From contig JAKFWA010000038.1 in the NCBI GenBank assembly GCA_021732995.1, forward strand, positions 35,782 to 99,781: DNA of 64,000 bases, given 5' to 3'. The translations under genes were made by a program, and so were the position numbers. How positions within the stretch are numbered: the first letter of the stretch is position 1; the number at the start of each line of letters is the position of its first letter. The DNA is from Planctomycetaceae bacterium. Its GTDB lineage: Bacteria > Planctomycetota > Planctomycetia > Planctomycetales > Planctomycetaceae. The notes under the pieces were generated by a model. It was not told where the DNA came from, did not search any database, and was given only the letters and a program-made list of their open reading frames with translations. Of the stretch, positions 11,800-20,118 are shown piece after piece.

Positions 11800-13401
11800 T
11801 CACTCCCACTCGATCGTGCTTGGCGGCTTGGAGCTGATGTCGTAGACGACTCGATTCACGCCGCGAACTGAGTTCGTAATTCGCGTCGAGATCTTCTGCA
11901 GCAGGTCGTGAGGCATGCGGAACCAGTCGGCGGTCATGAAGTCGTCCGTCGTGACGGCTCGCAGGGCGATCGTGCTTTCGTAGGTGCGGGCGTCGCCCAT
12001 CACGCCGACAGTTTGCACCGGCAGCAGTACGGCAAAGGCCTGCTGGATCTCGCGATACAGGTTCGCGGCTCGCAGTTCTTCAATGAGGATGGCATCGCAC
12101 TCGCGCAGGACCTGCAGGCGTTCTTCAGTGATTTCTCCGAGGCATCTCACGGCCAAACCCGGACCGGGGAACGGATGCCGCCAGACGAGTTGCTCGGGCA
12201 GGCCAAGTGCTTCGCCCATGCGGCGGACTTCATCTTTGAAGAAGTCACGCAGAGGTTCAATCAGTTCAAAGCCCAGTTCGGCGGGCAGGCCGCCGACGTT
12301 GTGGTGAGCCTTGATCGTCGCCGCCGGTCCGTCGGGATTCGCACCGGATTCAATGACGTCCGGGTACAGCGTGCCTTGAGCCAGGAAGTGCGCGTCCGGA
12401 ATGGACTTGGCTTCGTCCTTAAAGACATCGATGAAGAGCTTGCCGATGATCTTCCGCTTCTTCTGCGGATCTGTGACGCCGGCCAGTTCGGTGAGGAATA
12501 GCTCGCGAGCATCAGCAACGTGCAGATCGACTTTGAAGTGGTCACCGAACTCGTAGCTGACTTCTTCGGCCTCGCCTTTTCGCAGCAGGCCGTTGTTCAC
12601 GAAGATGCAAGACAGTTGTGAGCCGATCGCGCGGAAGAGCAACGCCGCGACGACCGACGAATCGACGCCGCCCGACAGGCCGCAGATCACTCGACGCTTG
12701 CCGACGCGGGCGCGAATCGAAGTGATCTCGCGTTCGATCAGCGTCTCAATGTTCCAGGTGCCCGTGCAGCCGCAGATGTTCCGCACGAAGTTCTTGAGGA
12801 TCTGGCCGCCGAACTGCGTGTGAGTGACCTCAGGGTGAAACTGCAGCCCATACATCGGCAGCGTCTTGTGCTGAGCCGCCGCGTGCGGACACGTCGACGT
12901 GTGGCCGATGGAATCAAACAGTTCGCTCAGATTGAGCACCTGATCGCCATGGCTCATCCAGACACGCTGCGACTGCGGCACATCTTTGAAGAGTGGATTG
13001 GTGGTGTCGACCTCGCAGGTCGCGAGACCAAACTCACGCTTGTCGCCAGGAGCGACAACGCCACCCAGCGCCTGAGCACACAACTGCAGTCCGTAGCAGA
13101 TACCGAGTGTCGGGATGCCGAGCTTGAAGACTTCCGGATCGGGATGCGGCGAACCGGCTTCATACACGCTGGCGGGACCGCCCGACAGAATGATGCCCTT
13201 CGGCTTGAGTTCCTTGATGCGCGCGGCTGACAGATCGAATCGCACCATCTGGCAGAGTACGTTCTGTTCGCGAACGCGGCGGGCGATCAACTGAGCGGTC
13301 TGGCCGCCAAAGTCGAGAACCAGAATGCGGTCCTGATCAGCGAACGTAACTTCGCCGCGATAGGCGGTGGATGCCGGTGAGGCAGCGGATTGAGCGGTCA
13401 T
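11800..13401 (-). CDS. guaA: GMP synthase (glutamine-hydrolysing)
   Basis: The 533-residue protein catalyses ATP- and glutamine-dependent amination of XMP to GMP, the last step of guanine nucleotide synthesis. The class I amidotransferase domain has Cys102 in [11 protein letters not shown] and His189/Glu191 in [11 protein letters not shown]. The ATP pyrophosphatase P-loop SGGVDSS is at about 243-249. The C-terminal dimerisation domain ends with the conserved PPSTIEWE. Length and order are normal for GuaA, apart from about 20 extra N-terminal residues. The leader between 13402 and 13480 contains two hairpins, one followed by a U-rich tract (see the terminator entry), so attenuation is possible. 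Confidence 0.97.
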   Translation of the reverse strand: MTAQSAASPASTAYRGEVTFADQDRILVLDFGGQTAQLIARRVREQNVLCQMVRFDLSAARIKELKPKGIILSGGPASVYEAGSPHPDPEVFKLGIPTLGICYGLQLCAQALGGVVAPGDKREFGLATCEVDTTNPLFKDVPQSQRVWMSHGDQVLNLSELFDSIGHTSTCPHAAAQHKTLPMYGLQFHPEVTHTQFGGQILKNFVRNICGCTGTWNIETLIEREITSIRARVGKRRVICGLSGGVDSSVVAALLFRAIGSQLSCIFVNNGLLRKGEAEEVSYEFGDHFKVDLHVADARELFLTELAGVTDPQKKRKIIGKLFIDVFKDEAKSIPDAHFLAQGTLYPDVIESGANPDGPAATIKAHHNVGGLPAELGFELIEPLRDFFKDEVRRMGEALGLPEQLVWRHPFPGPGLAVRCLGEITEERLQVLRECDAILIEELRAANLYREIQQAFAVLLPVQTVGVMGDARTYESTIALRAVTTDDFMTADWFRMPHDLLQKISTRITNSVRGVNRVVYDISSKPPSTIEWE

Positions 13402-13430
13402 AACGAGTCCTCTGCGCTCTTCGCGCAGTA

Positions 13431-13461
13431 CAAAAACAAAAACGCCCAGGGTCGCTGGGCG
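13431..13461 (-). terminator. terminator-like hairpin in the guaA leader
   Basis: On the minus strand CGCCCAG/CTGGGCG (arms 13455-13461 and 13443-13449) is a seven-pair GC stem followed at once by TTTTTGTTTTTG (13431-13442). This is the form of an intrinsic terminator, but it lies about 40 nt upstream of the guaA start with no upstream minus-strand gene. A second stem (CTGCGC/GCGCAG, 13412-13428) sits between it and the start codon. A transcription attenuator is one reading; termination of antisense or readthrough transcripts is another. Confidence 0.6.
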
Positions 13462-13556
13462 TGCTTTGCATTCTAACTATTCGCGTTTCCCTGCGGAAGG
13501 ATGCCCGCAAGTTCCAGGATCATCGCATCAACCGGCGGCGATCCAGTGGGCTGCTT

Positions 13557-13765
13557 CTAGGAGTGTGTCCGAGAAGTAGGTTGCGACTCTGTCGCGACGG
13601 CGCCTGAAGAGACTAAGCCTCAAACGCAGTCAAGACTTCGGCATCCTCAGTTGGTTTCGCCCAAACAGAGGATCCATATTGAATGACAGCTGCCGTCGCG
13701 ACAGAGTCGCAACCAACAGGTCGCGATTGGAATCGCAACCTACGACTACTCGGACACGCTCCTAG
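13557..13765. mobile_element. MITE-like inverted-repeat element
   Basis: A 209-bp segment has matching ends: CTAGGAGTGTGTCCGAG (13557-13573) against the reverse complement of 13749-13765, 16 of 17 identical. Further in, a 23-bp perfect inverted match pairs 13579-13601 with 13692-13714. The right arm carries extra sequence containing a second, diverged copy of the GTCGCGA-CGCAACC unit. No ORF of note is inside. It lies between the divergent guaA and esterase genes. The structure fits a non-autonomous transposable element or a large palindromic repeat; no clear target duplication was found. Confidence 0.6.
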
Positions 13766-13944
13766 AGGAGCGTGCTGTTCTCCAGCGAAGCGATGCGTAC
13801 AGATCCGAGCACGGCGGACGCGGCTTGCACGCGTTTCATCCCGCCTGCAATCGCTACAGTGCTGAAGCCGGAAAGCGAACGTCGTCAGACGACGCCTTCA
13901 CGAGCCCGCGCGCCGGTTCTGCATCATCTTTTGAGGAACTGCTC

Positions 13945-16041
13945 ATGAGCGAGATCGCTGCATCGAACGCGTCTAAGAGTGCGGACGGTTACAACCGTCG
14001 CGAGGTCCTGAAGGCTGCCAGCGCGGCCATAGGTTCCACTCTGGTTCCGGGGTGGCTCACCTCAGCCATAGCCGCCGATGCACCGCAGCTAACCCCGCTC
14101 AATCGCTTTCCGCGCATGGTGCAGGACCACTTTGAAGCCCTCGCCCGCGCAGCGGAAAAGGTCGGGCAAACCCGGAAGAACTTTCTGGACTCGAAAGAAA
14201 ACGCCGAGGCTTACGTGCGGACGGTGCGCGGTCTGATTCGCCTGTGTTTCGGCCCGGAGCCAGAACGCACGCCGCTGAATCCGCGCATCATGGGCGTCGT
14301 CGAGCGGGACGCCTACCGAATCGAAAAAGTGCTGTTCGAAAGCCGGCCGGGCTTCCTCGTATCAGCGAATCTTTACATCCCGAAGGATCGCAAGTTCCCG
14401 CTGCCGGGAGTGGTCGGGTCATGCGGACACTCCGCGAATGGCAAGGCGGGTGAGACCTATCAGAGCTTCGCGCAGGGCCTCGCGCGGATGGGCTACGTCG
14501 TTCTGATCTTCGATCCCATCGGGCAGGGCGAGCGTCTGCAGTATGTGGATGAGAACTTCAAACCGCGACGTGGCATTGGCGTCGCCGAGCACCTCTACGC
14601 GGGCAATCAGCAGTTCCTCGTGGGCGAGTTCTTTGGATCCTGGCGCGCCTGGGATGGCATTCGGGCACTGGACTATCTGCTGACCCGCCCCGAAGTGGAT
14701 CCGCAGCACGTGGGTATCACGGGCAATTCGGGCGGCGGCACGATGACCACCTGGCTTTGCGGTCTGGAGTCCCGGTGGACGATGGCCGCGCCCGGCTGCT
14801 TTGTGACGACGTTTCGGCGGAATCTGGAAAACGAGTTGCCGCAGGATACCGAACAGTGTCCGCCACATGCGATGGCGCTGGGGCTTGATCACGATGACTT
14901 CCTGGCCGCGATGGCTCCGAAGCCCGTCGTGATACTCGCCAAGGAGCGCGATTTCTTCGACGTGCGCGGTTCACAGGAAAGCTTTGAACGCTTGAAGCGG
15001 CTCTATACTGTGCTCGGCTCGCCTGACAACATCCATCTGCACATCGGTCCGACCGAACATGGTTACTCGATTGAAAACCGCGAGGCGATGTATCGCTGGT
15101 TCAATCGTGTGACTGGCGTGTCTGACAGTCAGGTCGAGCCGCCAATCACTCTGGAAAAGGATGAGACATTATACTGTGCGCCGCGAGGGCAGGTGGCGGA
15201 GCTGAATTCTCGAACGGTGTTTGAGTTCACTCGCGCGCGGGCGATTGAACTCGCGAAGCAGCGCGTGCCTCTGTCAGGTCATACTCTGCAAGCGAAAGCG
15301 CGACACGCGCTCAGGATGGGTGAATTACCGAAAACTGCTCCCGACTTTCGGATTCTGCGCGCTTCCGGGCAACGCAAGTATCCGCTGGGCAGTACTGCCA
15401 CCTACGCAGTCGAGACTGAGCCGGAAGTCTATGCCGTTGTGACGCGGCTGACGGAGACTCCGACTGTTTCTCGTCCGCCGCGCGGATCGGTGCGGGCGAT
15501 GTTGTATATTTCACATCACTCTGCTGATGTTGAATTACGTGACGAGCCGCTCATCAAGGAGTTGCTGGCGACGGAGACGGCGGTTCCCCTCTTCGCCTGC
15601 GACGTACGCGGTATCGGAGATTCGCAACCAAACACCTGCGGCGTGGACCAGTTCCTGCGTCCCTACGGCAGCGACTTTTTCTACGCCATTCACTCGCTGA
15701 TGCTGGATCAGCCGTACGTCGCGCAGAAGACACGCGATGTATTGCGGGTCGTTGATTTTCTCGCGGCCAGCGGGCATACCGACGTGCACTTGATCGCGCG
15801 CGGCTGGGGGACAATTCCGGCGACCTTCGCGGCACTGTTATCCGACCACGTGACGCAGGTAACTCTCAAGCAACCATTAAAGTCCTACGAGGAGATCGCG
15901 ACCAGCGAGGCTTACACCTGGCCGCTGTCGTCGTTTGTGCCGGGTATTCTGAAAGAGTTCGACCTGCCGGACATTTATAAAGAACTCGCCAGCAAGCGGC
16001 TGACCCTCATCGAACCTCAAGGGGCTGTCGCCAAGCTGTGA
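13945..16041 (+). CDS. Tat-exported alpha/beta hydrolase (acetyl-xylan-esterase-like)
   Basis: The frame is open from 13825, but the ATG at 13945 has a GAGGA site 9 bases before it and is followed by a twin-arginine signal (YNRREVLKAASAAIGSTLVPG), giving 698 residues. The central domain is an alpha/beta hydrolase of the acetyl xylan esterase type: PGVVGSCGHSANGK, GYVVLIFDPIGQGER, and the nucleophile elbow VGITGNSGGGTMT, with the His in EHGYSIENRE. The C-terminal part (about 480-690) looks like a second, degenerate hydrolase fold (VPLFACDVRGIGDSQ). The likely role is deacetylation or de-esterification of polysaccharides outside the cytoplasm. It stands alone and ends just before a strong inverted repeat. 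Confidence 0.8.
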   Translation: MSEIAASNASKSADGYNRREVLKAASAAIGSTLVPGWLTSAIAADAPQLTPLNRFPRMVQDHFEALARAAEKVGQTRKNFLDSKENAEAYVRTVRGLIRLCFGPEPERTPLNPRIMGVVERDAYRIEKVLFESRPGFLVSANLYIPKDRKFPLPGVVGSCGHSANGKAGETYQSFAQGLARMGYVVLIFDPIGQGERLQYVDENFKPRRGIGVAEHLYAGNQQFLVGEFFGSWRAWDGIRALDYLLTRPEVDPQHVGITGNSGGGTMTTWLCGLESRWTMAAPGCFVTTFRRNLENELPQDTEQCPPHAMALGLDHDDFLAAMAPKPVVILAKERDFFDVRGSQESFERLKRLYTVLGSPDNIHLHIGPTEHGYSIENREAMYRWFNRVTGVSDSQVEPPITLEKDETLYCAPRGQVAELNSRTVFEFTRARAIELAKQRVPLSGHTLQAKARHALRMGELPKTAPDFRILRASGQRKYPLGSTATYAVETEPEVYAVVTRLTETPTVSRPPRGSVRAMLYISHHSADVELRDEPLIKELLATETAVPLFACDVRGIGDSQPNTCGVDQFLRPYGSDFFYAIHSLMLDQPYVAQKTRDVLRVVDFLAASGHTDVHLIARGWGTIPATFAALLSDHVTQVTLKQPLKSYEEIATSEAYTWPLSSFVPGILKEFDLPDIYKELASKRLTLIEPQGAVAKL

Positions 16042-16116
16042 TACGGATTCCAGAAATCACCGCGGGGCTGAGTGGCGGCGGGCAATGCGGCTTGACCAGA
16101 TCGCGAAGAGCACTTT

Positions 16117-16182
16117 GGAGGGCGAGGCTCCTGCCGAGCCGCACTAGCAACTTGAAACGGCTCGGCAGGAGCCTCGCCCTCC
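16117..16182. terminator. large inverted repeat, probable terminator
   Basis: Two 25-base perfect arms (16117-16141 and 16158-16182; core GGCGAGGCTCCTGCCGAGCC) flank a 16-base loop, 75 bp after the esterase stop. The sequence is a longer form of the palindrome at 5419-5443. A second stem, GCGAGCGAGG/CCTCGCTCGC, is at 16245-16269. Together they fill the gap before hsp20. Confidence 0.65.
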
Positions 16183-16337
16183 CAAGCTGTGTTGCCGCGC
16201 CTCGTAGCTGTTTGCCCGTAGTTCGGTTTATCTCAGTAAACAACGCGAGCGAGGGATTACCTCGCTCGCATGGCAACAGGGGTAGCGATTGCACGTCCTG
16301 ATCGCGGAGGCCATCAGCGACAGATGGTGTCAGTCAA

Positions 16338-16817
16338 TTACTCAACTGGCGGCTCGGGGAGCTTCTCAGCGGTACCCTTCGCGTAGTTGATTGTAATCTT
16401 CTGACGCTCGGCCTCGGGCTTCTTCGAGAGCTTCAACGACAGCACTCCGTCGTGCAGTTCGGCTTCGATGCTGTTGGGATCGACCCACTCGGCCAACGCG
16501 ACCGTCCGCTCGAACTTGCCGAAGAAGCGTTCCTCATGCAGGAACTCCTTCGGGCGTTCCACCGACTTCCGTTGACCGGTGATGGTCAGCTTGCCGTTCT
16601 CGATGGTGACATCGAGGTCTTCCAGCGCGATACCGGGGACATCCACTTCAGCGTAGACGAAACTTCCATCCTGCCACACCGACATCGGTGCCACCTTTCG
16701 CGCAACGTATCCGTTCGCACCTTCGGTCCATGGGAACTCGCGATCGAGCTCACGCAGAACGGCCTGGAAGGGGTCTGGCAACAACGTTGAGACGCGGTTA
16801 GACAGATTCGACAACAT
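16338..16817 (-). CDS. Hsp20/alpha-crystallin small heat-shock protein
   Basis: Although the frame continues to 16898, the ATG at 16815-16817 has an AAGGAAG site before it and begins the expected MLSNLSNRVSTLLPDPFQ, giving 159 residues. The alpha-crystallin domain is clear: VYAEVDVPGIALEDLDVTIENGKLTI, the ERFFGKFERTVALAEWVD strands and DGVLSLKLSKKPEAERQKI. Small heat-shock proteins are ATP-independent holdases that form oligomers in the cytoplasm. It is divergent from the micropeptide cluster. No CIRCE or sigma-32 box was recognised. Confidence 0.95.
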   Translation of the reverse strand: MLSNLSNRVSTLLPDPFQAVLRELDREFPWTEGANGYVARKVAPMSVWQDGSFVYAEVDVPGIALEDLDVTIENGKLTITGQRKSVERPKEFLHEERFFGKFERTVALAEWVDPNSIEAELHDGVLSLKLSKKPEAERQKITINYAKGTAEKLPEPPVE

Positions 16818-17240
16818 GATAACTTCCTTATTGATACTGTGGTGATTCGTTTGCTGATACTGACAATTCGAGCAACCAACATCTTTGACGGCCGTCATTC
16901 TGACTGGCTGCGAACGTGAGCTTCTTGATATTCAAACTGCGTGCCAATTCGGCGCGATCGAGAATTCATCTCGTCGGAAGTGCTTTCGGCATCGAAAATA
17001 ACGACGAGCAGGACATTTTGAGGCCTGCAGACTCGAAAGGTTTGCTCTGCCACTATGACTGCCGCTCCTTCGCACATTCTGACAGGCAGGCATCCCATGC
17101 AGCGGACTGAATACGTCGCGGATGCGATTGTTCTAACACCCGCGTGCTGAAACTCGCGCTGACACCGCAGTCCGTCGCGCCCCCCCTGTGGCAAGCACCC
17201 AGAGACTGAGCGAAGAGCCCGAAGAACGCATTGAAATGCC
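16818..17240. other. intergenic region between hsp20 and first micropeptide
   Basis: No gene with support was found. Short overlapping ORFs on both strands lack ribosome sites and do not carry the MxxLAC N-terminus. The interval must contain the divergent promoters. Confidence 0.4.
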
Positions 17241-17317
17241 CGTGATATCGGCTCACGGCCCCCGCCTGACGCTTTGTCAGCGTCAATTCATTCTCAAGCA
17301 ACAAAGGCGGTGCTGCG
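17241..17317 (+). promoter_or_regulatory. leader of micropeptide gene A
   Basis: Contains the shared CGTGATATC box (TGATAT from 17243, 75 bases before the ATG) and a purine-rich CAACAAAGGCGG near the start. The middle section has diverged from copies B, F, G and H. Confidence 0.5.
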
Positions 17318-17470
17318 ATGGAATTTCTGGCTCATGGAGACGTGTTTCCCTACCACCTGGTCGTTATGGCTGTGGTCGTCATGGGAGCCTATGCACTGGT
17401 GTTTCAAGCGGCCCTTCGGCTGATCGTGGCGCTGATCAGCTTCGTCTCTGACCGTATGAGATCCCGGTGA
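17318..17470 (+). CDS. micropeptide A, 50 aa, MxxLA family
   Basis: ATG 17318 to TGA 17468-17470 encodes MEFLAHGDVFPYH followed by a long hydrophobic stretch (LVVMAVVVMGAYALVFQAAL) and a basic tail ending DRMRSR. It is the first of eight small genes whose products begin M-x-hydrophobic-L-A/S. Here His replaces the usual Cys at position 6. A single membrane helix with a positively charged C-terminus suggests insertion in the cytoplasmic membrane. The start is supported by an AAAGGCGG stretch and by the shared leader. Function is unknown. The frame is too short for most gene callers. Confidence 0.65.
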   Translation: MEFLAHGDVFPYHLVVMAVVVMGAYALVFQAALRLIVALISFVSDRMRSR

Positions 17471-17500
17471 GAGTCGAGTACGCACATTTCCCGCTGGAAT

Positions 17501-17574
17501 GTGCGTGATATCTGGCAGGGCCTTCCGCTTAGAGGTCATCAAAGCCAGTAATCAAGCAAAAAGGACTTAAAATC
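17501..17574 (+). promoter_or_regulatory. leader of micropeptide gene B
   Basis: Has GCGTGATATCT (TGATAT at 17506, 69 bases before the ATG), CCGCTTAGAGGTCATCAA and AAAAAGGACTTAAAATC before the ATG, closely matching copy H. A stem, CGCACATT/AATGTGCG (17481-17505), ends exactly where the box begins. Confidence 0.6.
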
Positions 17575-17682
17575 ATGAGTGTTTTAGCATGCACCGAGGA
17601 CCTCTGTGGTCGCTTCTTTCTGAAACTCATCGGACAGTTGCTGTCGTTTCCGGCAGCTTTGCTGCAGTGGCTGGTGACTTAA
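17575..17682 (+). CDS. micropeptide B, 35 aa, MxxLAC family
   Basis: The product starts MSVLACTEDLCGRFF and continues LKLIGQLLSFPAALLQWLVT. It has the full MxxLAC N-terminus, a second Cys at position 11, and an amphipathic or hydrophobic C-terminal half too short to be a confident membrane span. The leader matches those of genes F, G and H almost base for base in two blocks, which is the best argument that this 35-codon frame is translated. An AAGGA ribosome site precedes the ATG. Function is unknown. Confidence 0.7.
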   Translation: MSVLACTEDLCGRFFLKLIGQLLSFPAALLQWLVT

Positions 17683-17763
17683 TAAGCCGCGATGCCGTGG
17701 CCGAGTTTCCCGGCGGTTGCCTCAGAATTCAGGGCAAGTAAATCAATTCGTGAAAGGGCTGAA
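17683..17763 (+). promoter_or_regulatory. leader of micropeptide gene C (diverged)
   Basis: The TGATAT box is weak here (GCGATGCCG at about 17689), but AAATCAATTCGTGAAAGGGCT before the start still resembles the consensus CAATCAAACAACGAAAGGGCT. Confidence 0.4.
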
Positions 17764-17895
17764 ATGGCGATTCTCGCTTGTTGCAGTGGTGGTGACCTGC
17801 TCGTCGCGGTATGCGGTGCGCTCGCAATGGCAGCCGCTCCCTTCGTGGCAGTGGCCGCGATGGTTTGGATGCTGGTGGCGAGCCTCAGACATTGA
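17764..17895 (+). CDS. micropeptide C, 43 aa, MxxLAC family
   Basis: The product starts MAILACCSGGDLLV and is almost wholly hydrophobic (GALAMAAAPFVAVAAMVWML), ending in VASLRH. The N-terminus MAIL-A/S-C and the later AAP motif are shared with micropeptide E, so these two are the closest pair. AAAGGGCTGAA lies just before the ATG. It is predicted to be a single-span membrane peptide. Function unknown. Confidence 0.7.
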   Translation: MAILACCSGGDLLVAVCGALAMAAAPFVAVAAMVWMLVASLRH

Positions 17896-17944
17896 CTCTG
17901 CGAGTGATTGCCGTCGGAGGGCAGGCAAAGAATTCCGGCAGAAA

Positions 17945-18022
17945 GTGCGTGATCTCTCTCGCGTTGTTCCGCTCAGGCATCATCAACGCAGTCAACCAAC
18001 CAAAACAAAAGGGCGTGTCATC
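17945..18022 (+). promoter_or_regulatory. leader of micropeptide gene D
   Basis: GTGCGTGATCTCTC (TGATCT at 17950, 73 bases before the ATG), then TTCCGCTCAGGCATCATCAA and AACAAAAGGGCGTGTCATC: the same three blocks in the same order as copies B, F, G and H. Confidence 0.55.
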
Positions 18023-18139
18023 ATGGAACTTCTCGCGTGCAGCATGGGCCATCTCGGCGAATTGATGGCTCTTACTTTCGGATGTGTGTTCGGGTCGGTG
18101 GTGGTGCTGCTGTTAGGGGCGGCTCTTAAGCACACCTAG
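18023..18139 (+). CDS. micropeptide D, 38 aa, MxxLAC family
   Basis: The product starts MELLACSMGHLGELM, followed by a membrane segment (LTFGCVFGSVVVLLLGAAL) and KHT. It keeps the MxxLAC motif and has a second Cys within the span. AAAAGGGCG is the probable ribosome site. The gene follows C by 127 bp, the usual spacing in the cluster once the leader is counted. Function unknown. Confidence 0.7.
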   Translation: MELLACSMGHLGELMALTFGCVFGSVVVLLLGAALKHT

Positions 18140-18140
18140 C

Positions 18141-18203
18141 AGGCTGCATGATCTCTTAAATCCCGATCCGAGGCAGACCTCAAGAAATCAGGGAGGGGTG
18201 GAA
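18141..18203 (+). promoter_or_regulatory. leader of micropeptide gene E (short form)
   Basis: GCATGATCTCT (TGATCT at 18149) lies only 55 bases before the ATG. The middle block is shortened to GAGGCAGACCTCAAG, and GGGAGGGGTGGAA serves as the ribosome site. Confidence 0.4.
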
Positions 18204-18338
18204 ATGGCGATTCTCAGTTGTACCAGTGGGGTCGGACTAGGCCCCGCGCTACTTGGTGCGATCGCGATGGTGGCGGCCCCGGTGCTGGTGACCGTCGTCC
18301 TGGGCTGCATTCTCTTCGCAAGCCTATTCAGGATTTGA
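18204..18338 (+). CDS. micropeptide E, 44 aa, MxxLSC variant
   Basis: The product starts MAILSCTSGVGLGPAL and continues with a long hydrophobic span (GAIAMVAAPVLVTVVLGCIL), ending FASLFRI. Ser replaces Ala at position 5. It is the sister of micropeptide C. The GGGAGGGG stretch before the ATG is a good ribosome site. It is the last micropeptide before the RNA ligase gene, whose start is 121 bp downstream. Function unknown. Confidence 0.7.
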   Translation: MAILSCTSGVGLGPALLGAIAMVAAPVLVTVVLGCILFASLFRI

Positions 18339-18458
18339 AGCGGCGCTCTTACGCTCCCGCATTGACCCGATTGCGCAGTTGCAGCTCGAACCACGACTCT
18401 GCGTGCTCTGTCTGAGTGCGAACATTACGCATCAGTCTGTCAGCATAAGGAGTCGATC

Positions 18459-19511
18459 ATGCAGCGGAAATTGGCTAGTATTCAGCGGGTTTTAAGCATC
18501 TCGCCGATCGCCAATGCCGACGCGATCGAACTCGTCAAAATCAACGGCTGGCAGTGCGTCGCCAAAAAGGGTGAGTTCCAGGTCGGTGATCTCGGTTTGT
18601 ACTTCGAGATCGATTCCATTCCGCCGGACGTCCAGCCCTGCCGTTTCTTGTGGCAACCCAAGCCCAAGCTGGATTCATCAGGCGTCGCTATCCCGGCCGA
18701 ACCGATTGCCCGGCCCGAAAAGTTCCGCATTCGCACGCTGAAGTTGCGCGGCGAACTGTCTCAGGGCTTGCTGATGCCGCTGGCTGAGTTTGGCTTGAGC
18801 GGCGTTGTCGAGGGCCAGGATCTTACGGAAACGCTGGGCGTGGCGAAGTATGAACCGCCTCCACCTGAGGGTATGGGTGAGTTTCGTGCGTTCTACCCGT
18901 CGTTCATTCCCAAAACAGACGAGATTCGCGTGCAAAGCGAACCGCGAGTACTGGATGAACTGCGGGGCCAGCCGTACGTCAGCACTCAGAAGTACGACGG
19001 CACGTCCTCGACGTTCTGCATCGATCCTCGAGACGGTTCGTTTCACGCTTGCGGACGCAACCTGAGCATTTCGCCGGGCGACAACCTCTACTGGCGAGCA
19101 GCTCGGAAGTACGACCTGGAAGCGAAGCTGCGTCGGCATCCCCACATGGTGGTGCAGGGTGAGATCGTCGGTCCGGGCGTTCAGAAGAACCGGCTGGGCC
19201 TGAAGGAGACGTCTCTGTTTGCCTTCAGCGTCTTTGACATCGCGGCTGCCAGGTTTCTGGATCACGATGCCGCTCGGAGCTTCCTGGCGACCATCGACAT
19301 TCCGGCCGTGGACGTCATCGAAGAGGGCGATTCGTTCCAGCACACGCAGGCTTCGCTGCTCGCGCTGGCCGAAGGTCTTTACCCCGGCACCAGGAACGAA
19401 CGCGAAGGCATCGTGATTCGACCGCGCACGGAGATGACCAGTTCGTGCCTGCTCGGCCGGTTGTCCTTTAAGGCGATCAGCAACCGCTTCCTGCTGAAGG
19501 AGGGCGAGTAG
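18459..19511 (+). CDS. RNA ligase, DRB0094 (Deinococcus-type) family
   Basis: The 350-residue protein has the nucleotidyltransferase motif I KYDGT with adenylated Lys178, VVQGEIVGPG (motif III/IIIa region), EGIVIRP (motif IV) and SFKAISNRFLLK (motif V). The N-terminal 130 residues (IQRVLSISPIANADAIELVKINGWQCV) form the OB-like domain typical of the DRB0094 RNA ligases, which seal 3'-OH/5'-phosphate RNA nicks using ATP. Its likely role is RNA repair in the cytoplasm. An AAGGAG site precedes the ATG by 6 bases. It lies inside the micropeptide cluster, on the same strand, and is followed by its own terminator. It lacks the TGATAT-type leader of its neighbours. Confidence 0.9.
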   Translation: MQRKLASIQRVLSISPIANADAIELVKINGWQCVAKKGEFQVGDLGLYFEIDSIPPDVQPCRFLWQPKPKLDSSGVAIPAEPIARPEKFRIRTLKLRGELSQGLLMPLAEFGLSGVVEGQDLTETLGVAKYEPPPPEGMGEFRAFYPSFIPKTDEIRVQSEPRVLDELRGQPYVSTQKYDGTSSTFCIDPRDGSFHACGRNLSISPGDNLYWRAARKYDLEAKLRRHPHMVVQGEIVGPGVQKNRLGLKETSLFAFSVFDIAAARFLDHDAARSFLATIDIPAVDVIEEGDSFQHTQASLLALAEGLYPGTRNEREGIVIRPRTEMTSSCLLGRLSFKAISNRFLLKEGE

Positions 19512-19528
19512 CCGAAGTCCTGCACAAA

Positions 19529-19590
19529 GCGGCGTTCAGAATCGATAAGTGCTGCAAATCAGCCAGATTCCGGACGCCGCCTCGCTTTTT
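19529..19590 (+). terminator. intrinsic terminator after the RNA ligase gene
   Basis: Arms 19529-19543 and 19566-19580 (GCGGCGTTCAGAATC against GATTCCGGACGCCGC) pair with one mismatch and one G-U. They are followed by CTCGCTTTTT. The same module recurs at 20007-20066. Confidence 0.75.
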
Positions 19591-19643
19591 GGCCGACCCG
19601 CCCTGCTGGCCACCCGCATCGATTTCTGAGTTTTCTGGTGCGG

Positions 19644-19713
19644 CCCGCGTGATATCTCGACTTGGCTCCCGCTTACAGATCATCAACTCAATCAAACAAC
19701 GAAAGGGCTTACG
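19644..19713 (+). promoter_or_regulatory. leader of micropeptide gene F
   Basis: CCCGCGTGATATCTCG (TGATAT at 19650, 64 bases before the ATG), CCCGCTTACAGATCATCAA, then CAATCAAACAACGAAAGGGC. It is one of the three best-conserved copies. TTTTCTGG lies about 15 bases upstream of the box in F and H. Confidence 0.6.
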
Positions 19714-19896
19714 ATGATGATTCTGGCATGTGGAGCCGGTTGCGGTATCAGCGTTGGTGGTGCGATAGGCGCTCTCTGCGTCATGGCACTGTGCGGCATC
19801 TTTGCAGTGGCCCTGTGTTCAACACCCTTCTTGGCGATTTACATGCTGTTGCCTGAAAGCATGAAGCACAGAGCGAGTGCAAGCGCGTCTGAGTGA
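19714..19896 (+). CDS. micropeptide F, 60 aa, MxxLAC family
   Basis: Two ATGs are adjacent; the first (19714) restores the family N-terminus MMILACGAGCG. Five Cys residues lie within the first 35 positions, followed by a membrane span (GALCVMALCGIFAVALC), a second hydrophobic part (TPFLAIYMLL) and a polar tail PESMKHRASASASE. It is the longest member. Leader, start and terminator (20007-20066) form a complete transcription unit. Function unknown. Confidence 0.75.
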   Translation: MMILACGAGCGISVGGAIGALCVMALCGIFAVALCSTPFLAIYMLLPESMKHRASASASE

Positions 19897-20006
19897 TTGA
19901 CCCGGCAAGACGTAAATCGTTCTACCCTGCTGAAGTAGCCGTCCTGAGAGCCTTTCAGCGACCACTAAAAGCGGCAAGACAGCGACCAGCGGCCACACAG
20001 TTCAAA

Positions 20007-20066
20007 GCGGCGTCCAGAATCGATCAGTGCTGCAAATCAGCCCGATTCCGGGCGCCGCCTGTTTTT
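20007..20066 (+). terminator. intrinsic terminator after micropeptide F
   Basis: Arms 20007-20021 and 20044-20058 are near copies of the terminator at 19529, followed by TGTTTTTG. About 190 bp including this terminator and the next leader are clearly homologous to 19526-19713, showing local duplication. Confidence 0.75.
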
Positions 20067-20118
20067 GACGGGCTCGCCCTGCTGGCCACCCGCTTCCATT
20101 TTGCAGTTTTTGACGTGG

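Noticed and set aside
16007..16301. Short ORFs on both strands after the esterase gene
   Set aside because: They are translations of the large inverted repeat at 16117-16182.
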